Positions 30,511-41,504 are shown, counted from the first letter of the stretch. The stretch is 64,000 nucleotides of DNA from a bacterium (GCA_905221435.1 CAJNDD010000002.1:62001-126000); one strand, 5' to 3'. Translations and numbers: made by a program. The notes: generated from the letters alone by a model not told the origin.

Positions 30511-32826
30511 TTAACTCAATGCATCATCCATTGAAAGAACTTCGTGGAAGACACGTTGTGTCAATTCAGTTTTTTGTTCTGGAGTGAGGTATTTAGTGTT
30601 TACACAGTATCCAGAGATACGAACGATAACGTCTTCACCTGACATGATTTTTTCGTAAACATCGTTCAAGTCCATAACGTTCAAGTTAACGTGTTGTCCA
30701 CCGTTTTCAAAGTAACCATCAAGGATTGTTACCAAGTTATCAACTTGTTCGTCACGAGTCTTACCAAGAGCGCGAGGTGAAACTTGAGTTGTCAATGAGA
30801 TACCGTCAGCTGCGTAACCAAAGTCAAGGCTAGCAAGTGAGTTCAAGTTTTGCAACCATCCACCTTTAGCTTTGTTAGATGGGTTAGCACCTGGTGAGAA
30901 GAATTCAAGTTTAGACAAGTTCACAGATCCATCTTCGTTGAGGTATACACCTTTGTGGACTGGTGAGTTACCAGTTTGTTTAGAGTAAGCAACGTTAGAT
31001 GTGATTGTCAAAAGTGATACTGTAGCTTCTGCGTCTTTGTAAAGTTTGTGGCTACGTAGACGAGTTGTGTAAGCTTCGATCAACCATTCTGCTAATTCGT
31101 TTGAACGTGGGTCATCTTCACCCCAACGTGGGTATTCACCGATTGTTTCGTAATCGTAGATGTATCCATCTTCATCACGAATTGGTTTAACAGTAGCGTA
31201 TTTAATCGCTGACAATGTATCAACAGTGTTAGCAAATCCACAGATACCGAATCCCATGTTGGCACGTTGTTTAGTTGGCAAGAAGGCCATTTGAACAGCT
31301 TCGTAGTTGTACTTGTCAGTCATGTAGTGGATGATGTTCAAAGCATCTACATAAGTGTCAGTCAACCAGTCAAGAGATTTTTCAAAGTTCGCTTTAACTG
31401 ATTCGAATTCAAGAACTTCGTCACGGATAGGATCGATGTCAAATACCTTGTAGTCTTTGTGAACATCATCGTAACCACCGTTCAAACCAGTAAGAAGGGC
31501 TTTAAGAACGTTTACGCGAGCACCGAAGTACTGAATGTTGTGGCGTTGATCTTCATTTTCTGGGTCAAGTGGTGACACACAGCATGAGATACAGCTCATT
31601 TCTCCATATCCGTCTTTAGCCATTGTTGTTACACCTTCGTATTGGATAGAAGAGTGCTTGTGGCTCATATGCATACAGTAGCGACGGAAGTTGTATGGCA
31701 ATTTGTCAGTCCAAAGAACTGTCAAGTTTGGTTCTGGTGAGTTACCGATATTGTCAAGAGTGTTCAAGAAACGGTAGTCCATCTTAGTAACACGGTGACG
31801 ACCATCGTTACCCATACCAGCCATAGAAGTTGTGATGAAAGTTGGGTCACCTGAGTACAATTGGTCATAAGCTTTTGTACGAGCAAATTTAACTGTACGA
31901 AGTTTCATAACGAAATCATCAACGAATTCTTGGATTTCTGATTCAGTAAATGTACCACGAGCAAGGTCACGTTCTGCAAAGATATCCAATACGATTGGCA
32001 CACGTCCTAGAGATGTTGCAGCACCGTTGATAACACGGCAGACAGCCATGAAGGCAATGTTAACCCATTGGATAGCTTCTTTCGTGTTCATCGCTGGTTT
32101 GCGGACATCAACTCCGTAAAGGTCACCCAAGCGAACAACTTGTTGCAAAGCTTGGTATTGAAGGTTTACTTCTTCACGAAGACGGATTGTTTCTTCGTCA
32201 ATTTCTTTAATTGCATTCCAGTCGTTGACTTTTTCTTGCATCAAGTAGTCTGCACCGTAAAGAGCAAGACGTGCGTAAACACCGATGATACGTCCACGTG
32301 AGTAGGCATCTGGAAGACCAGTTACAGTGTGAGCGTGACGAGCGCGACGGATGTTTGAAGTGTAGGCACGGAAGATACCATCGTTAACTGTTGTTACGTA
32401 TTTAGTAAAGATTTCGTGAACAGCTGGATCTGGTTCATATCCATTTTCTTTCAAAGTAGTTTCAGCCATACGGATACCACCTTTTGGCATGAAGTTCAAT
32501 TTGAAGAGTTCATCGTTTTGGATACCGAAAATCAATTCGTTTTCTTTGTCGATAAATCCAGCAGGAATATCAGCAATAGATGTTGGACGAGTGTCCATTG
32601 GGAAACGAGTTTCTTCGTAGTGTGCTTTTGTTTCTTCTACGATTTTTTTGATATGAAGTGAACGTTCTGTTGGTCCAGCAAGAAAACTTTCATCTCCATC
32701 GTAAGGTGTGTAGTTAGCTTGAACAAAGCGAGAAATACTTGCTTTTTCTTTCCAATCTACGCCTTTGAAGCCTTCCCAAGCTTTATCAAAAATATCTTGT
32801 GCTTCAACAACTGTTTTAACAACCAT
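30511..32826 (-). CDS. pflB: Formate acetyltransferase (pyruvate formate-lyase)
   Basis: 771 residues. The adjacent catalytic cysteines are in [17 protein letters not shown]. The glycyl-radical site is in the C-terminal [14 protein letters not shown]. The enzyme converts pyruvate and CoA to acetyl-CoA and formate under anaerobic conditions and is the key switch of streptococcal mixed-acid fermentation. The N-terminus [20 protein letters not shown] is the streptococcal one. Codon use is strongly biased, as in highly expressed genes. A cre match at its promoter suggests CcpA control. Confidence 0.97.
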   Translation of the reverse strand: MVVKTVVEAQDIFDKAWEGFKGVDWKEKASISRFVQANYTPYDGDESFLAGPTERSLHIKKIVEETKAHYEETRFPMDTRPTSIADIPAGFIDKENELIFGIQNDELFKLNFMPKGGIRMAETTLKENGYEPDPAVHEIFTKYVTTVNDGIFRAYTSNIRRARHAHTVTGLPDAYSRGRIIGVYARLALYGADYLMQEKVNDWNAIKEIDEETIRLREEVNLQYQALQQVVRLGDLYGVDVRKPAMNTKEAIQWVNIAFMAVCRVINGAATSLGRVPIVLDIFAERDLARGTFTESEIQEFVDDFVMKLRTVKFARTKAYDQLYSGDPTFITTSMAGMGNDGRHRVTKMDYRFLNTLDNIGNSPEPNLTVLWTDKLPYNFRRYCMHMSHKHSSIQYEGVTTMAKDGYGEMSCISCCVSPLDPENEDQRHNIQYFGARVNVLKALLTGLNGGYDDVHKDYKVFDIDPIRDEVLEFESVKANFEKSLDWLTDTYVDALNIIHYMTDKYNYEAVQMAFLPTKQRANMGFGICGFANTVDTLSAIKYATVKPIRDEDGYIYDYETIGEYPRWGEDDPRSNELAEWLIEAYTTRLRSHKLYKDAEATVSLLTITSNVAYSKQTGNSPVHKGVYLNEDGSVNLSKLEFFSPGANPSNKAKGGWLQNLNSLASLDFGYAADGISLTTQVSPRALGKTRDEQVDNLVTILDGYFENGGQHVNLNVMDLNDVYEKIMSGEDVIVRISGYCVNTKYLTPEQKTELTQRVFHEVLSMDDALS

Positions 32827-32847
32827 GTTAATGTCCTCTTTTTTCTA

Positions 32848-32865
32848 GTAACAGTTATCTGTTAC
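32848..32865. promoter_or_regulatory. Perfect inverted repeat in the pflB leader
   Basis: GTAACAG TTAT CTGTTAC is a perfect 7-4-7 palindrome between the pflB promoter and the start codon. It could be a repressor operator or an mRNA hairpin. I do not recognise the motif. Confidence 0.6.
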
Positions 32866-32877
32866 ATTCTTGAGTCA

Positions 32878-32907
32878 AGTATACCATACAGTAACCGATT
32901 TCAACAA
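32878..32907 (-). promoter_or_regulatory. pflB promoter with cre site
   Basis: On the minus strand TATACT with upstream TG (TGGTATACT, extended -10) at 32878-32883 and a -35 of TTGTTG or TTGAAA about 15-18 nt upstream. The stretch TTGAAATCGGTTACT (32890-32904) fits the CcpA cre consensus WTGNAANCGNWNNCW at every position. Binding there would overlap the -35 and spacer. Confidence 0.7.
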
Positions 32908-33059
32908 GAGAAAATCGGCATTTTAGGCGCTTTCTTTTATAATACAGGATGCATTCTGGTGTTATCTGTATTATATATTTGAAAGTTGGATTGAACTTTC
33001 CCATTTTTTCAGAAAAAAGGGTATAATGAGAAGGAAAAAACGGCTAGGAAGGAAGCAAA

Positions 33060-34121
33060 ATGCTCATATTTCCATTGATAAATGATTTGTCCAGAAAAAT
33101 CATCCATATCGACATGGATGCCTTTTTTGCTGCGGTGGAAATAAGAGATAATCCTAAATTAAAGGGCAAACCTGTTATCATTGGGAGTGACCCCAGACAA
33201 ACAGGTGGTCGAGGTGTCGTTTCTACCTGTAGCTATGAGGCACGGGCTTTTGGTGTTCATTCAGCTATGAGCTCTAAAGAAGCTTATGAGCGCTGTCCCC
33301 AAGCTATCTTCATCTCGGGAAATTATGAAAAATACAAGACTGTGGGACTTCAGATTCGAGCTATTTTTAAACGCTACACTGATTTGATTGAACCTATGAG
33401 TATTGACGAGGCATACTTAGATGTGACGGAAAATAAACTCGGTATCAAGTCAGCCGTCAAAATAGCTCGTCTCATCCAACAGGATATCTGGCAGGAACTA
33501 CACCTGACTGCTTCTGCAGGCGTCTCTTATAACAAATTCTTAGCTAAAATGGCTAGTGACTATCAAAAACCGCATGGTTTAACAGTTATCCTCCCAGATC
33601 ATGCCCAAGACTTTCTCAAACAAATGGACATTGCTAAATTCCATGGTGTGGGCAAAAAAACAGTTGAACGTCTTCATGAAATGGGCATTTATACTGGTGC
33701 AGACTTATTAGACGTTTCTGAAGTCACTTTAATCGATCGGTTTGGCAGACTCGGTTTTGACCTTTATCGAAAGGTCAGAGGCATTCATAACTCACCGGTC
33801 AAGTCCGATCGCATTCGCAAGTCCATCGGTAAGGAAAAAACCTACGGAAAAATCCTGCAAGTAGAAGAAGACATCAAAAAAGAGCTGACTCTTCTCTCAG
33901 AAAAGGTAGCCCTTAATCTCAGCCAACAAGATAAGGCTGGAAAAATCATTATCCTAAAAATTCGATATACTGACTTCTCCACTCTGACTAGACGAAAAAG
34001 TCTCCCGCAAGCAACACAGGACGCTAGTCAAATTTCTCAAACTGCCCTTCAACTCTACGAAGAACTAGCTGAAAAAGAAAAGGGCATCCGTTTACTAGGA
34101 ATTACGGTGACAGGATTTTAA
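33060..34121 (+). CDS. dinB: DNA polymerase IV
   Basis: 353 residues. A Y-family polymerase with the catalytic blocks [19 protein letters not shown] and [14 protein letters not shown], then the helix-hairpin-helix region ([20 protein letters not shown]) and a C-terminal little-finger domain. It performs translesion synthesis. GGAAGG precedes the ATG, and GTATAAT lies about 35 nt upstream. It is read divergently from pflB, as in pneumococcus. Confidence 0.95.
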   Translation: MLIFPLINDLSRKIIHIDMDAFFAAVEIRDNPKLKGKPVIIGSDPRQTGGRGVVSTCSYEARAFGVHSAMSSKEAYERCPQAIFISGNYEKYKTVGLQIRAIFKRYTDLIEPMSIDEAYLDVTENKLGIKSAVKIARLIQQDIWQELHLTASAGVSYNKFLAKMASDYQKPHGLTVILPDHAQDFLKQMDIAKFHGVGKKTVERLHEMGIYTGADLLDVSEVTLIDRFGRLGFDLYRKVRGIHNSPVKSDRIRKSIGKEKTYGKILQVEEDIKKELTLLSEKVALNLSQQDKAGKIIILKIRYTDFSTLTRRKSLPQATQDASQISQTALQLYEELAEKEKGIRLLGITVTGF

Positions 34122-34611
34122 ATCCTCGAGGGGGCATTGGTTTAAATCAAATGAGGTTGGAACAAAAGTGTTTCAGCCTCATTCTGTTTTAAAAATAATT
34201 CCTCGATCGTGATTGCTAACCACTAAAACAGTCTGAGGTACTATCTTAAATTGCTGGCCAACATTCAGCAGGCTGTATTAGAATTATTCACCTTTTAGAT
34301 TCTAATAATTCCTAATTCAAGAAAGCCTCTTCCTCTTATTCCCTCTCTCTTTTGCTAGAAAACTGAATGCTTTTGAGAAATATAGTTTAGTTTGATGTCC
34401 TACCGCATTTGTACTAGGATATATACTATAATTTTCAATGAACATTCCCAAGCATATACTTGGACTACAATATTTTTTGACAGTTTATTAATAAAAAGGA
34501 GCAGTTTGTTTTAATTAAGTATTATTTCCAGCACTTAAAACTAAAAATGTGAGGCAGATTTCAAATAGCTCACAGCAAAAAAACTCTATTTGTTAGCACA
34601 AATAGTAAGAG
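34122..34611 (+). other. Non-coding gap after dinB
   Basis: About 490 nt without a supported gene. It holds a terminator for dinB at 34150-34190 (AATGAGG and CCTCATT arms, then a T-rich tail). A further inverted repeat CTATTTGT TAGC ACAAATAG lies near 34585-34605, just before the next promoter. The middle part is AT-rich with no repeat family I recognise. Confidence 0.6.
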
Positions 34612-34670
34612 TTGACACCTTCATTTTTATTTGTTAAACTAGAAAATATAAAAAGTACCAACCGGTCGGT
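34612..34670 (+). promoter_or_regulatory. Promoter and TetR-type operator
   Basis: TTGACA (34612-34617), 17-nt spacer, TAAACT (34635-34640), then the palindrome ACC A ACCGGT C GGT at 34657-34670, about 10 nt after the expected transcription start. This is the form of a TetR-family operator. The TetR gene lies 440 nt downstream, so autoregulation is likely. Confidence 0.7.
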
Positions 34671-34689
34671 TTTTGAGAAAGGACTTAAC

Positions 34690-35013
34690 ATGAAAAAAAC
34701 TACGCTAGAAAAAACAATCGATTCTATTGAAAAACAAAATCAACGAGTACGTCAACAACAAATACGCCATCACGAAACCATTCAAAAGCAAATAAAAAAG
34801 CAAATAAAACTGTTTGATCGATTATCACAAGGAGAGAGTGGTATCCGACTTTCTCGTTTGGGAGTGAAATGTGGGTATGCTACAATCACTGGTGGGCTCA
34901 TCACTACTTTGTTTAGTCCTTGGAATGGTTTAGGAATAATGACCATTGGTGGGATTTCAGTTCTCTCAAACTTGTATCACATCAAACGTATAGAAGCAAA
35001 ATTAAAAAAGTAG
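34690..35013 (+). CDS. Small membrane protein upstream of a TetR regulator, unknown function
   Basis: 107 residues from an ATG with GAAAGGA upstream. The longer open frame starts before the promoter and is rejected. The N-terminal half is a charged, Gln-rich coiled coil (SIEKQNQRVRQQQIRHHE, residues about 11-28). The second half has two hydrophobic segments (about 60-90) separated by PWNGLG. I do not recognise the family. Its promoter carries the operator expected for the TetR protein that follows, so it is probably the first regulated gene of that pair. Confidence 0.7.
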   Translation: MKKTTLEKTIDSIEKQNQRVRQQQIRHHETIQKQIKKQIKLFDRLSQGESGIRLSRLGVKCGYATITGGLITTLFSPWNGLGIMTIGGISVLSNLYHIKRIEAKLKK

Positions 35014-35112
35014 AGTGGTTTTCTTAAGAAGGAGGCTTGTTAGACGCTCAAATATTACCTTTTCTTCTTTTTTTGATAAAATAAATTTAATAAAACAGAG
35101 AGAAGGAACTCA

Positions 35113-35745
35113 ATGGTCGCAAAAACAGAAAAATCTCAAGCAATGATTGAAAAAATTTTATCAACAGCTTCACAGCTCTTTATTCACAACGGCTATGAAA
35201 AAACAAGTGTACAAAACATAGCGCAAACAGCTAGTATTTCAAAAGGAGCCATTTATCACCATTTTCAATCAAAAGATGAAATTCTTTTTGCAGTTTTAAA
35301 ACAGCGTTATCAATTGATGGAAAAGGAATTGGTAGACTGGCTTGAATCCACCAGTCATTTAACTGGAAGAGAGCAGCTCAAAGAAATCTTTCAGTTTAGT
35401 TTAAAAAGTCAGAAAACTAACTACGAAATGTTGAATCACGCGCCTCTTGATGCGGAGTTCATGTTGACTATTATCCGTTACAATCTGCGTATAGGAACTC
35501 CCCTTATTGCAGATATTATAAAAAAAGGAATAGAAGATCAGTCCATCCAACCCATCCCCTTCCCTAATGAAGCAGCCGAGACAATCTTACTTTTGACTAA
35601 CTTTTGGGTAGAAGGGAGTATTTTTGAAAATTCTTCCGAAAAAATAGTTGATCGTATCTATTTTTTACAATTTATGCTTCAATCCATCGGCTTAGATATT
35701 TTTGATGAATCTTTGATCCAAGAAATTTTAAGTCAATCAAATTAA
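35113..35745 (+). CDS. TetR/AcrR-family transcriptional regulator
   Basis: 210 residues. The N-terminal helix-turn-helix is clear: FIHNGYEKTSVQNIAQTA then SISKGAIYHHFQSKDEILF. The C-terminal ligand-binding domain is variable, so the ligand cannot be named. GAGAAGGA precedes the ATG. The palindrome at 34657-34670 upstream of the preceding gene is its probable binding site. Confidence 0.92.
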   Translation: MVAKTEKSQAMIEKILSTASQLFIHNGYEKTSVQNIAQTASISKGAIYHHFQSKDEILFAVLKQRYQLMEKELVDWLESTSHLTGREQLKEIFQFSLKSQKTNYEMLNHAPLDAEFMLTIIRYNLRIGTPLIADIIKKGIEDQSIQPIPFPNEAAETILLLTNFWVEGSIFENSSEKIVDRIYFLQFMLQSIGLDIFDESLIQEILSQSN

Positions 35746-35836
35746 ATACAATCTTTTGTTTACTTTTAAAACCGTAGACAAACGTCGGGCAAGGTGACAT
35801 AATAAGGTAATAAAAAATAAGCTAAACGATTATAAA

Positions 35837-35885
35837 AAATAGGATAGTTCCCCAAATGTTTTTTTGGCGAACTATCCTATTTTAT
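35837..35885. terminator. Bidirectional terminator between tetR and uppP
   Basis: Arms AAATAGGATAGTTC and GAACTATCCTATTTT between the converging regulator and uppP genes, with A and T runs on both sides. Confidence 0.9.
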
Positions 35886-35892
35886 TTTAAAC

Positions 35893-36738
35893 TTATACAA
35901 ATAAACGCACAAAACTATAGAGCAACAAGACACTACCAAGTACAATACGGTATTTACCAAAGAGTGTAAAGTCGTGTTTCTTCACATAGCTGGTCAAGAA
36001 ACGAATGGCAACCATGCTGACCGCGAAGGCAACACCCATAGCAACCAAGAGCAAGAATAATTGCCCAAAACTCAAAAGTTGACCTGATTTAATAAATTTG
36101 AAAATCTTTAAAGCACTAGCCCCAAACATAACAGGAATCCCGAGGTAGAAGGTAAACTCTGTTACGACAGAACGGCTCGTTCCATTCAACAAACCACCGA
36201 CGATCGTCGCACCTGAACGGCTCGTTCCTGGAAAGAGGGCGAGGACTTGGAAGAGTCCAATGTAAAGGGCTGTTTTATAAGGCAATTTGTCTAACTCTGT
36301 TACTGTTGGTTCAATAGCTTGCGCCTTATTTCTTTTTTCAAGATAGATAAAGGCAACCCCGTAAATAATCAACATAATCGCAACTGAAACCATGTTATGG
36401 AAGTTGGCATCAAACCAATCATCTAGTTTAAAAACCAATAGCAAAGGCAAGGTCGCAAGGAGGACTTTTGACCACAACTGCCAAGTTCTACGAACTTCGA
36501 CCTTATTTTTACCAGGTTTGAAGGGATTGAGCTTGTTAAAGTAAATTACCACAACTGCTAAAATGGCACCAAGCTGAATGACAACATTAAACATAGACAT
36601 GAAGGCTTCATTTTGGTCCTTATATTGTACAAATTCTTCAACCAAGATCAAGTGGCCAGTACTTGATATAGGCAACCATTCTGTAATTCCTTCAACAATC
36701 CCAAAAAAGATTGACTTCAAAATTTCAATAAAATACAT
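35893..36738 (-). CDS. uppP: Undecaprenyl-diphosphatase (bacitracin resistance)
   Basis: 281 residues with about eight membrane helices. The catalytic motifs are [20 protein letters not shown] near the N-terminus and [14 protein letters not shown]. The enzyme recycles undecaprenyl diphosphate to the monophosphate carrier needed for peptidoglycan and for the polysaccharide made by the cps genes in this window. AAGGAG precedes the start. An extended -10 (TGCTATAAT) lies about 30 nt upstream, inside the short gap after the DUF2207 gene. Confidence 0.96.
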   Translation of the reverse strand: MYFIEILKSIFFGIVEGITEWLPISSTGHLILVEEFVQYKDQNEAFMSMFNVVIQLGAILAVVVIYFNKLNPFKPGKNKVEVRRTWQLWSKVLLATLPLLLVFKLDDWFDANFHNMVSVAIMLIIYGVAFIYLEKRNKAQAIEPTVTELDKLPYKTALYIGLFQVLALFPGTSRSGATIVGGLLNGTSRSVVTEFTFYLGIPVMFGASALKIFKFIKSGQLLSFGQLFLLLVAMGVAFAVSMVAIRFLTSYVKKHDFTLFGKYRIVLGSVLLLYSFVRLFV

Positions 36739-36797
36739 ACATTACTCCTTTTTCTGTCCTCTATTATAGCATAATTTCGGATGTTGCGATAGATTTT

Positions 36798-38693
36798 TTA
36801 GAAGGCGCCGATACTACCACCGCCTCCGCCTCCTGAGAATCCTCCACCTGAAGAACCACTTCCAGAAGATACAGAGTAATTGCTAGCTGTATTCGCGACA
36901 GCAGTATATTGCTTGATTTGTGCAGTTGAGGTGTAGAACTGTGAGTGCCAACCATAGGCTACATAAAGATTCAAATCTGGATTTTCAAGCTGAATATGGC
37001 GAACTTTCATTAACTTGCTCACCTTCTTAGCATAACCAAAGAGAGTCGCATAGACCAATAGACGGTTCCAAAGGACGATGCTCTCTAGCTCGGCCTGATC
37101 CAGATGAGCGATGTCGCGAAGCATATTTTCAAAACTCGTCCAGAGATAGAAGATCTCCGCTCCTTCCTCTGTTAGAACTCCATCGCGATAGGCTCCTCGC
37201 GTGGCAAGATAAACCCAGAAACTAGCCCCTAATCCTGTCAACCCTAAGAGTAGAAACGGGATCGAAAAGAAGCCATGTGTTTTCCAGCTATAGTAAAAGA
37301 ATAGCAGTCCACCTAGAGCTGTTATGGCTGAACAAACTCGCATCCCGAGAGCAAGGCGGCGTTCCTCGCTTGTCAAGGGACGATAGTAGCTTGGGATACG
37401 AAGTACATGGACCTTATCCTTGACACAAGACTGAATGCGTTGAAGTCTTCCTTCAAAGGAGCGTTTAAGACGCGAGCCTGTTTCTCGGATATGTTTTTCA
37501 TCTGACTCTTTGGCACCACGGTAAAGGGAAGATGAAACTTGGTAATCAGGGAAGAGCTCTGAAATAGCCAATTCTTTCTTATTTGACAAAGTCATGCGCA
37601 GGCATTCCTTCTCAAAATTGGACAAACCCTTTTCACTGATAATGCGCACATAAGGTTCCTCATCCCCTTGGAAAATAGATAAATGGCCTCGATCTACTAA
37701 ATCCAACAAGGTTGCCTGAATCAAACGTTCAAAAGTAAATTTACCAAACCCTGATTTGTTTAGGGGATTGACTTCCTCTAAGGAAGTTGAATACACTGCT
37801 TCTGCTAAAACCATTGGAGGCAAATCCATCGGTGGTTCGTAGAGTCGATGATCTTTTGGAAAGACCTTTTTAATGCTTGTACTCTGACGAAACTTCCTAT
37901 AGAAGAGAGGAACTAAAAGTAAGAGGCTCATAAAAATGACAGGAAACATCCATTTCATCAAAATCTCACTTTGCGCTTTTTCTGTCGCTATATTGGTTTC
38001 AATCCGGTTAAAATCGGTTAAACGTTCTTCCTCTAATCCTTGATCTGGAGCTTCTGCAAAAGCACTTCTCGGCCAGTAAGCATGTAATTCGATTTGACTC
38101 TTTCTAGGAAGGTCTTTCATTTTGACATGATAGAGATTATTTACTTTTTCAACAATAGAGTCCCTTAGGAGCTGTCCTGTATGAAAATAGAGTTTCTCTA
38201 CTGGAGTATCTGAGCTAACCTTGAACTCAACCTCTTTGATGTCTCCAGTACTATCTGTCAAGGGCTGCCAATTTAGCTCTGCGATATCCTTATATAAGAA
38301 GAGAAGGTTTGTTAGTTTCCAGGTAACCGTTACCCGAACAGTATCGCCAGCATATCCAGCATTGTAAATTTTTACCTCGTAGCCGTCCTCTTTCTCCATA
38401 GTATAGAAGGAAACATTTTGAACAACCTTTCCATTTTTAGAGACCTGAACGGTTGGATCGGGATCAATGTCAAACCCTCCTGGCATTTTCCCAGCTTTTC
38501 CTAGTCCAACTAACTGGCCATCATAATCATTTCCAAAACGGTAGGTGATTGTTTCCTTAAAAATTGCAGTATTATCTGCATGAATATTCAAATCACCCTG
38601 ATAGGATAAAATATCAAAGTCTACTGCAAAAACTAGGCTCGGTATAAATAATAAATAAGCAAATACCAAAGCCAACAGCCATCTTTTTTTCAT
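36798..38693 (-). CDS. DUF2207 family membrane protein
   Basis: 631 residues. A signal peptide (KKRWLLALVFAYLLFIPSLV) leads into an extracellular beta-rich DUF2207 domain (about 27-230). A membrane helix is at about 247-265, then a cytoplasmic stretch, two more helices (about 455-500) and a C-terminal tail ending in GSSGGGFSGGGGGGSIGAF. The Gly/Ser tail is typical of the family. The function is not established. In pneumococcus a homologue lies next to uppP, as here. Confidence 0.88.
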   Translation of the reverse strand: MKKRWLLALVFAYLLFIPSLVFAVDFDILSYQGDLNIHADNTAIFKETITYRFGNDYDGQLVGLGKAGKMPGGFDIDPDPTVQVSKNGKVVQNVSFYTMEKEDGYEVKIYNAGYAGDTVRVTVTWKLTNLLFLYKDIAELNWQPLTDSTGDIKEVEFKVSSDTPVEKLYFHTGQLLRDSIVEKVNNLYHVKMKDLPRKSQIELHAYWPRSAFAEAPDQGLEEERLTDFNRIETNIATEKAQSEILMKWMFPVIFMSLLLLVPLFYRKFRQSTSIKKVFPKDHRLYEPPMDLPPMVLAEAVYSTSLEEVNPLNKSGFGKFTFERLIQATLLDLVDRGHLSIFQGDEEPYVRIISEKGLSNFEKECLRMTLSNKKELAISELFPDYQVSSSLYRGAKESDEKHIRETGSRLKRSFEGRLQRIQSCVKDKVHVLRIPSYYRPLTSEERRLALGMRVCSAITALGGLLFFYYSWKTHGFFSIPFLLLGLTGLGASFWVYLATRGAYRDGVLTEEGAEIFYLWTSFENMLRDIAHLDQAELESIVLWNRLLVYATLFGYAKKVSKLMKVRHIQLENPDLNLYVAYGWHSQFYTSTAQIKQYTAVANTASNYSVSSGSGSSGGGFSGGGGGGSIGAF

Positions 38694-38720
38694 AATCGGT
38701 TCCCTTTCAATCTTTTCACC

Positions 38721-38726
38721 ATTATA
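38721..38726 (-). promoter_or_regulatory. Extended -10 promoter of the DUF2207 gene
   Basis: TGATATAAT on the minus strand about 28 nt upstream of the start codon, with GAAAGGG as ribosome site. Confidence 0.6.
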
Positions 38727-38756
38727 TCATTTTTTATAAGTAAAGGCTTACTTGTA

Positions 38757-38785
38757 TTGAAAATCTCACTATTTTTAGATACAAT
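38757..38785 (+). promoter_or_regulatory. Promoter of the amino-acid transporter genes
   Basis: TTGAAA, 17-nt spacer, TACAAT, about 38 nt before the ATG of the binding-protein/permease gene. Confidence 0.7.
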
Positions 38786-38823
38786 AGAGAGAAGTCATTT
38801 TTAGACTAGAAATAGGAGAAAAC

Positions 38824-40389
38824 ATGAAAAAATTATGCTTATCTATTCTTGCTAGCCTAACCCTTACCTTAGGACTAGTTAGCCAAGTCCAAGCCGACGA
38901 ATATTTACGCATCGGGATGGAGGCAGCTTACGCCCCCTTCAACTGGACTCAAGACGACGATAGTAACGGCGCCGTCAAAATCGACGGTACCAACCAATAT
39001 GCCAACGGCTACGATGTTCAAATTGCTAAAAAGATTGCCAAAGACTTAGGCAAGGAACCCTTGGTTGTGAAAACCAAATGGGAAGGACTTGTTCCAGCCC
39101 TTACTTCTGGCAAAATCGATATGATCATTGCTGGTATGAGCCCAACCGCTGAACGCAAACAAGAAATTGCTTTTTCAAGCAGTTACTATACTAGCGAACC
39201 GGTTCTATTGGTAAAAAAGGACTCTGCCTATGCGAATGCCAACTCTTTGGAAGACTTTAGCGGAGCAAAAATCACGTCTCAACAAGGTGTTTACCTTTAT
39301 GATCTGATTTCTCAAATTCCAGGTGCCAAAAAAGAAACAGCTATGGGAGACTTTGCCCAAATGCGTCAAGCTCTGGAGGCCGGTGTTATTGATGCCTATG
39401 TTTCTGAACGACCTGAAGCACTGACCGCTGAGTCTGCTAACGCTAAGTTCAAAATGATTCAACCCCAACCAGGTTTCAAAACTGGCGAAGAAGATACCGC
39501 TATTGCCATTGGTCTTCGTAAAGATGACAGCCGTATCAGCCAAATCAATGCGAGCATCGAAACCATCTCTAAGGATGAGCAAGTAGCCCTCATGGATCGT
39601 ATGATCAAAGAGCAACCTGTGGAGTCTACAACAACAGAGGGAGAAAGTAGTTTCTTTAGCCAAGTCGCTAAGATTCTTTCTGAAAACTGGCAACAACTCT
39701 TGCGTGGTGCTGGTATCACACTCCTAATCTCCATTATCGGAACCATCACAGGTCTCCTTATCGGACTTGCAATCGGGGTCTTCCGTACCGCTCCACTATC
39801 TGAGAATAAGGCAATGTACGCCCTACAGAAACTAGTCGGTTGGATTCTCAATGTCTATATTGAGATCTTCCGTGGTACACCGATGATTGTTCAATCCATG
39901 GTTATCTACTATGGAACTGCCCAAGCTTTTGGTATTAACCTTGACCGCACACTGGCTGCTATCTTCATCGTCTCAATCAATACGGGAGCCTACATGACAG
40001 AGATCGTTCGTGGTGGTATTCTAGCAGTTGACAAAGGACAGTTTGAAGCCGCAACCGCTCTTGGTATGACCCATAACCAAACCATGCGTAAGATTGTCCT
40101 ACCTCAGGTTGTCCGTAATATTCTACCTGCTACTGGTAATGAGTTTGTCATCAATATCAAAGATACCTCTGTATTGAACGTTATTTCAGTTGTTGAGCTT
40201 TATTTCTCAGGAAATACTGTAGCAACACAAACCTATCAATACTTCCAGACCTTTACCATCATCGCCGTAATTTACTTTGTCCTCACCTTTACCGTGACCC
40301 GTATCCTACGCTTCATCGAGCGTCGTATGGACATGGATACTTACACTACAGGTGCTAACCAAATGCAAACGGAGGATTTGAAAAAATGA
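38824..40389 (+). CDS. Amino-acid ABC transporter, fused binding protein and permease
   Basis: 521 residues. A signal peptide ([20 protein letters not shown]) is followed by a family 3 solute-binding domain (about 27-265; [29 protein letters not shown]). Then comes a His/Glu-type permease domain with five helices (about 285-500) and the EAA motif [20 protein letters not shown]. Such fusions are common in streptococci for glutamine, glutamate or arginine uptake. The exact substrate is not readable. The stop overlaps the ATPase start by 4 nt. Confidence 0.92.
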   Translation: MKKLCLSILASLTLTLGLVSQVQADEYLRIGMEAAYAPFNWTQDDDSNGAVKIDGTNQYANGYDVQIAKKIAKDLGKEPLVVKTKWEGLVPALTSGKIDMIIAGMSPTAERKQEIAFSSSYYTSEPVLLVKKDSAYANANSLEDFSGAKITSQQGVYLYDLISQIPGAKKETAMGDFAQMRQALEAGVIDAYVSERPEALTAESANAKFKMIQPQPGFKTGEEDTAIAIGLRKDDSRISQINASIETISKDEQVALMDRMIKEQPVESTTTEGESSFFSQVAKILSENWQQLLRGAGITLLISIIGTITGLLIGLAIGVFRTAPLSENKAMYALQKLVGWILNVYIEIFRGTPMIVQSMVIYYGTAQAFGINLDRTLAAIFIVSINTGAYMTEIVRGGILAVDKGQFEAATALGMTHNQTMRKIVLPQVVRNILPATGNEFVINIKDTSVLNVISVVELYFSGNTVATQTYQYFQTFTIIAVIYFVLTFTVTRILRFIERRMDMDTYTTGANQMQTEDLKK

Positions 40390-41126
40390 CACAACCAATC
40401 CTTGAAATCAAACACCTCAAAAAATCCTATGGGCAAAACGAAGTGCTAAAAGACATTTCTCTCACCGTCCATAAAGGAGAGGTTATTTCCATCATCGGGA
40501 GCTCAGGAAGCGGAAAATCAACCTTCCTTCGTTCGATCAATTTACTAGAAACACCTACAGAGGGAGAGATTCTCTATCGAGGAGAAAACGTCTTAGAAAA
40601 AGGCTATAACCTCACCCATTATCGTGAAAAACTCGGTATGGTTTTCCAATCTTTCAATCTCTTTGAAAACCTCGATGTTCTCGAAAATACGATCGTTGCC
40701 CAAACGACTGTCCTTAAACGAGAACGCTCTGAAGCTGAAAAAATTGCCAAAGAAAATCTTGAAAAAGTTGGCATGGGAGAACGCTACTGGCAAGCCAAGC
40801 CTAAACAACTTTCAGGTGGACAAAAGCAACGTGTAGCCATCGCTCGCGCCCTCTCCATGAATCCTGACGCCATTCTCTTTGACGAACCAACATCTGCTCT
40901 TGACCCTGAAATGGTTGGAGAAGTCCTCAAAATTATGCAGGATCTGGCTCAAGAAGGCTTGACCATGATCGTCGTAACCCACGAGATAGAATTCGCTCGC
41001 GATGTCTCTCACCGTGTCATCTTTATGGACAAAGGCGTCATTGCAGAGGAAGGCAAACCAGAAGACCTCTTCACGAACCCTAAAGAGGAACGGACACGAG
41101 AATTTCTTCAACGTTATCTCAAATAA
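40386..41126 (+). CDS. Polar amino-acid ABC transporter ATPase
   Basis: 246 residues. Walker A is [19 protein letters not shown], the signature [15 protein letters not shown], Walker [15 protein letters not shown], and the switch region is [12 protein letters not shown]. It is a GlnQ-type ATPase that drives the permease encoded just upstream, with which it shares a 4-nt overlap (ATGA). Confidence 0.94.
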   Translation: MTQPILEIKHLKKSYGQNEVLKDISLTVHKGEVISIIGSSGSGKSTFLRSINLLETPTEGEILYRGENVLEKGYNLTHYREKLGMVFQSFNLFENLDVLENTIVAQTTVLKRERSEAEKIAKENLEKVGMGERYWQAKPKQLSGGQKQRVAIARALSMNPDAILFDEPTSALDPEMVGEVLKIMQDLAQEGLTMIVVTHEIEFARDVSHRVIFMDKGVIAEEGKPEDLFTNPKEERTREFLQRYLK

Positions 41127-41162
41127 AATAAAAAGAAAAGACTGCAGTCTTTATATAATCTC

Positions 41163-41210
41163 AGATTAAAGAAAAATCCATTTTGGACAATTTCTTTAAT
41201 CTTTTTCTTT
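41163..41210 (+). terminator. Terminator of the amino-acid transporter genes
   Basis: Arms AGATTAAAGAAA and TTTCTTTAATCT followed by TTTTTC, 37 nt beyond the ATPase stop. Confidence 0.85.
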
Positions 41211-41325
41211 TACTAGAAAAAGTTTAAAAAACTCTAAAAAATAGTATTACATCAGCATTCTTAGGAGTTTCTACTATATAGTATACAACCTTTAAAGGAG
41301 CAATTTTTTAATTACTGATAGATTT

Positions 41326-41455
41326 TGAAACAACTGACTTTGTCAGCTTGCAACTACATTTGTAAGCGTCTAAAGGCGCGATAACCGTGTCAATTGCATC
41401 ATTTTAGTGTAAAAGCATCAAAAAAACATCCAAGAAAACATTCTTGGATGTCCGT
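41326..41455. repeat. Structured intergenic repeat, copy 1
   Basis: This block matches 43485-43605 in order of elements. Both have a stem-loop CAACTGAC TTT GTCAG with a one-base bulge before TTG, a TTTGTAAG stretch, a TAAA-loop stem (here GCGTC TAAA GGCGC), a TTTTAGTGTAAAAGCA stretch and a terminator hairpin. The TAAA-stem arms differ between copies but stay paired. The terminator part (41420-41452) reads out from the GNAT gene on the minus strand. No gene is seen in the surrounding 41127-41504 gap. Confidence 0.65.
41420..41452 (-). terminator. Terminator after the GNAT gene
   Basis: Arms ACATCCAAGAA and TTCTTGGATGT followed by a seven-T run on the minus strand. Confidence 0.88.
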
Positions 41456-41504
41456 AAAGATTGATAACTCCATTAACCTTGTCAGTGGACTGGAAATGAT
41501 GATA

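Noticed and set aside
34122..34611. BOX, RUP or other known mitis-group repeat in the gap after dinB
   Set aside because: No match to the box or RUP sequences I remember; only simple hairpins are seen.
39205..39851. Two frames of 163 and 130 codons opposite the binding-protein/permease gene
   Set aside because: Antisense to a clear fused transporter gene, with no supporting motif or ribosome site.
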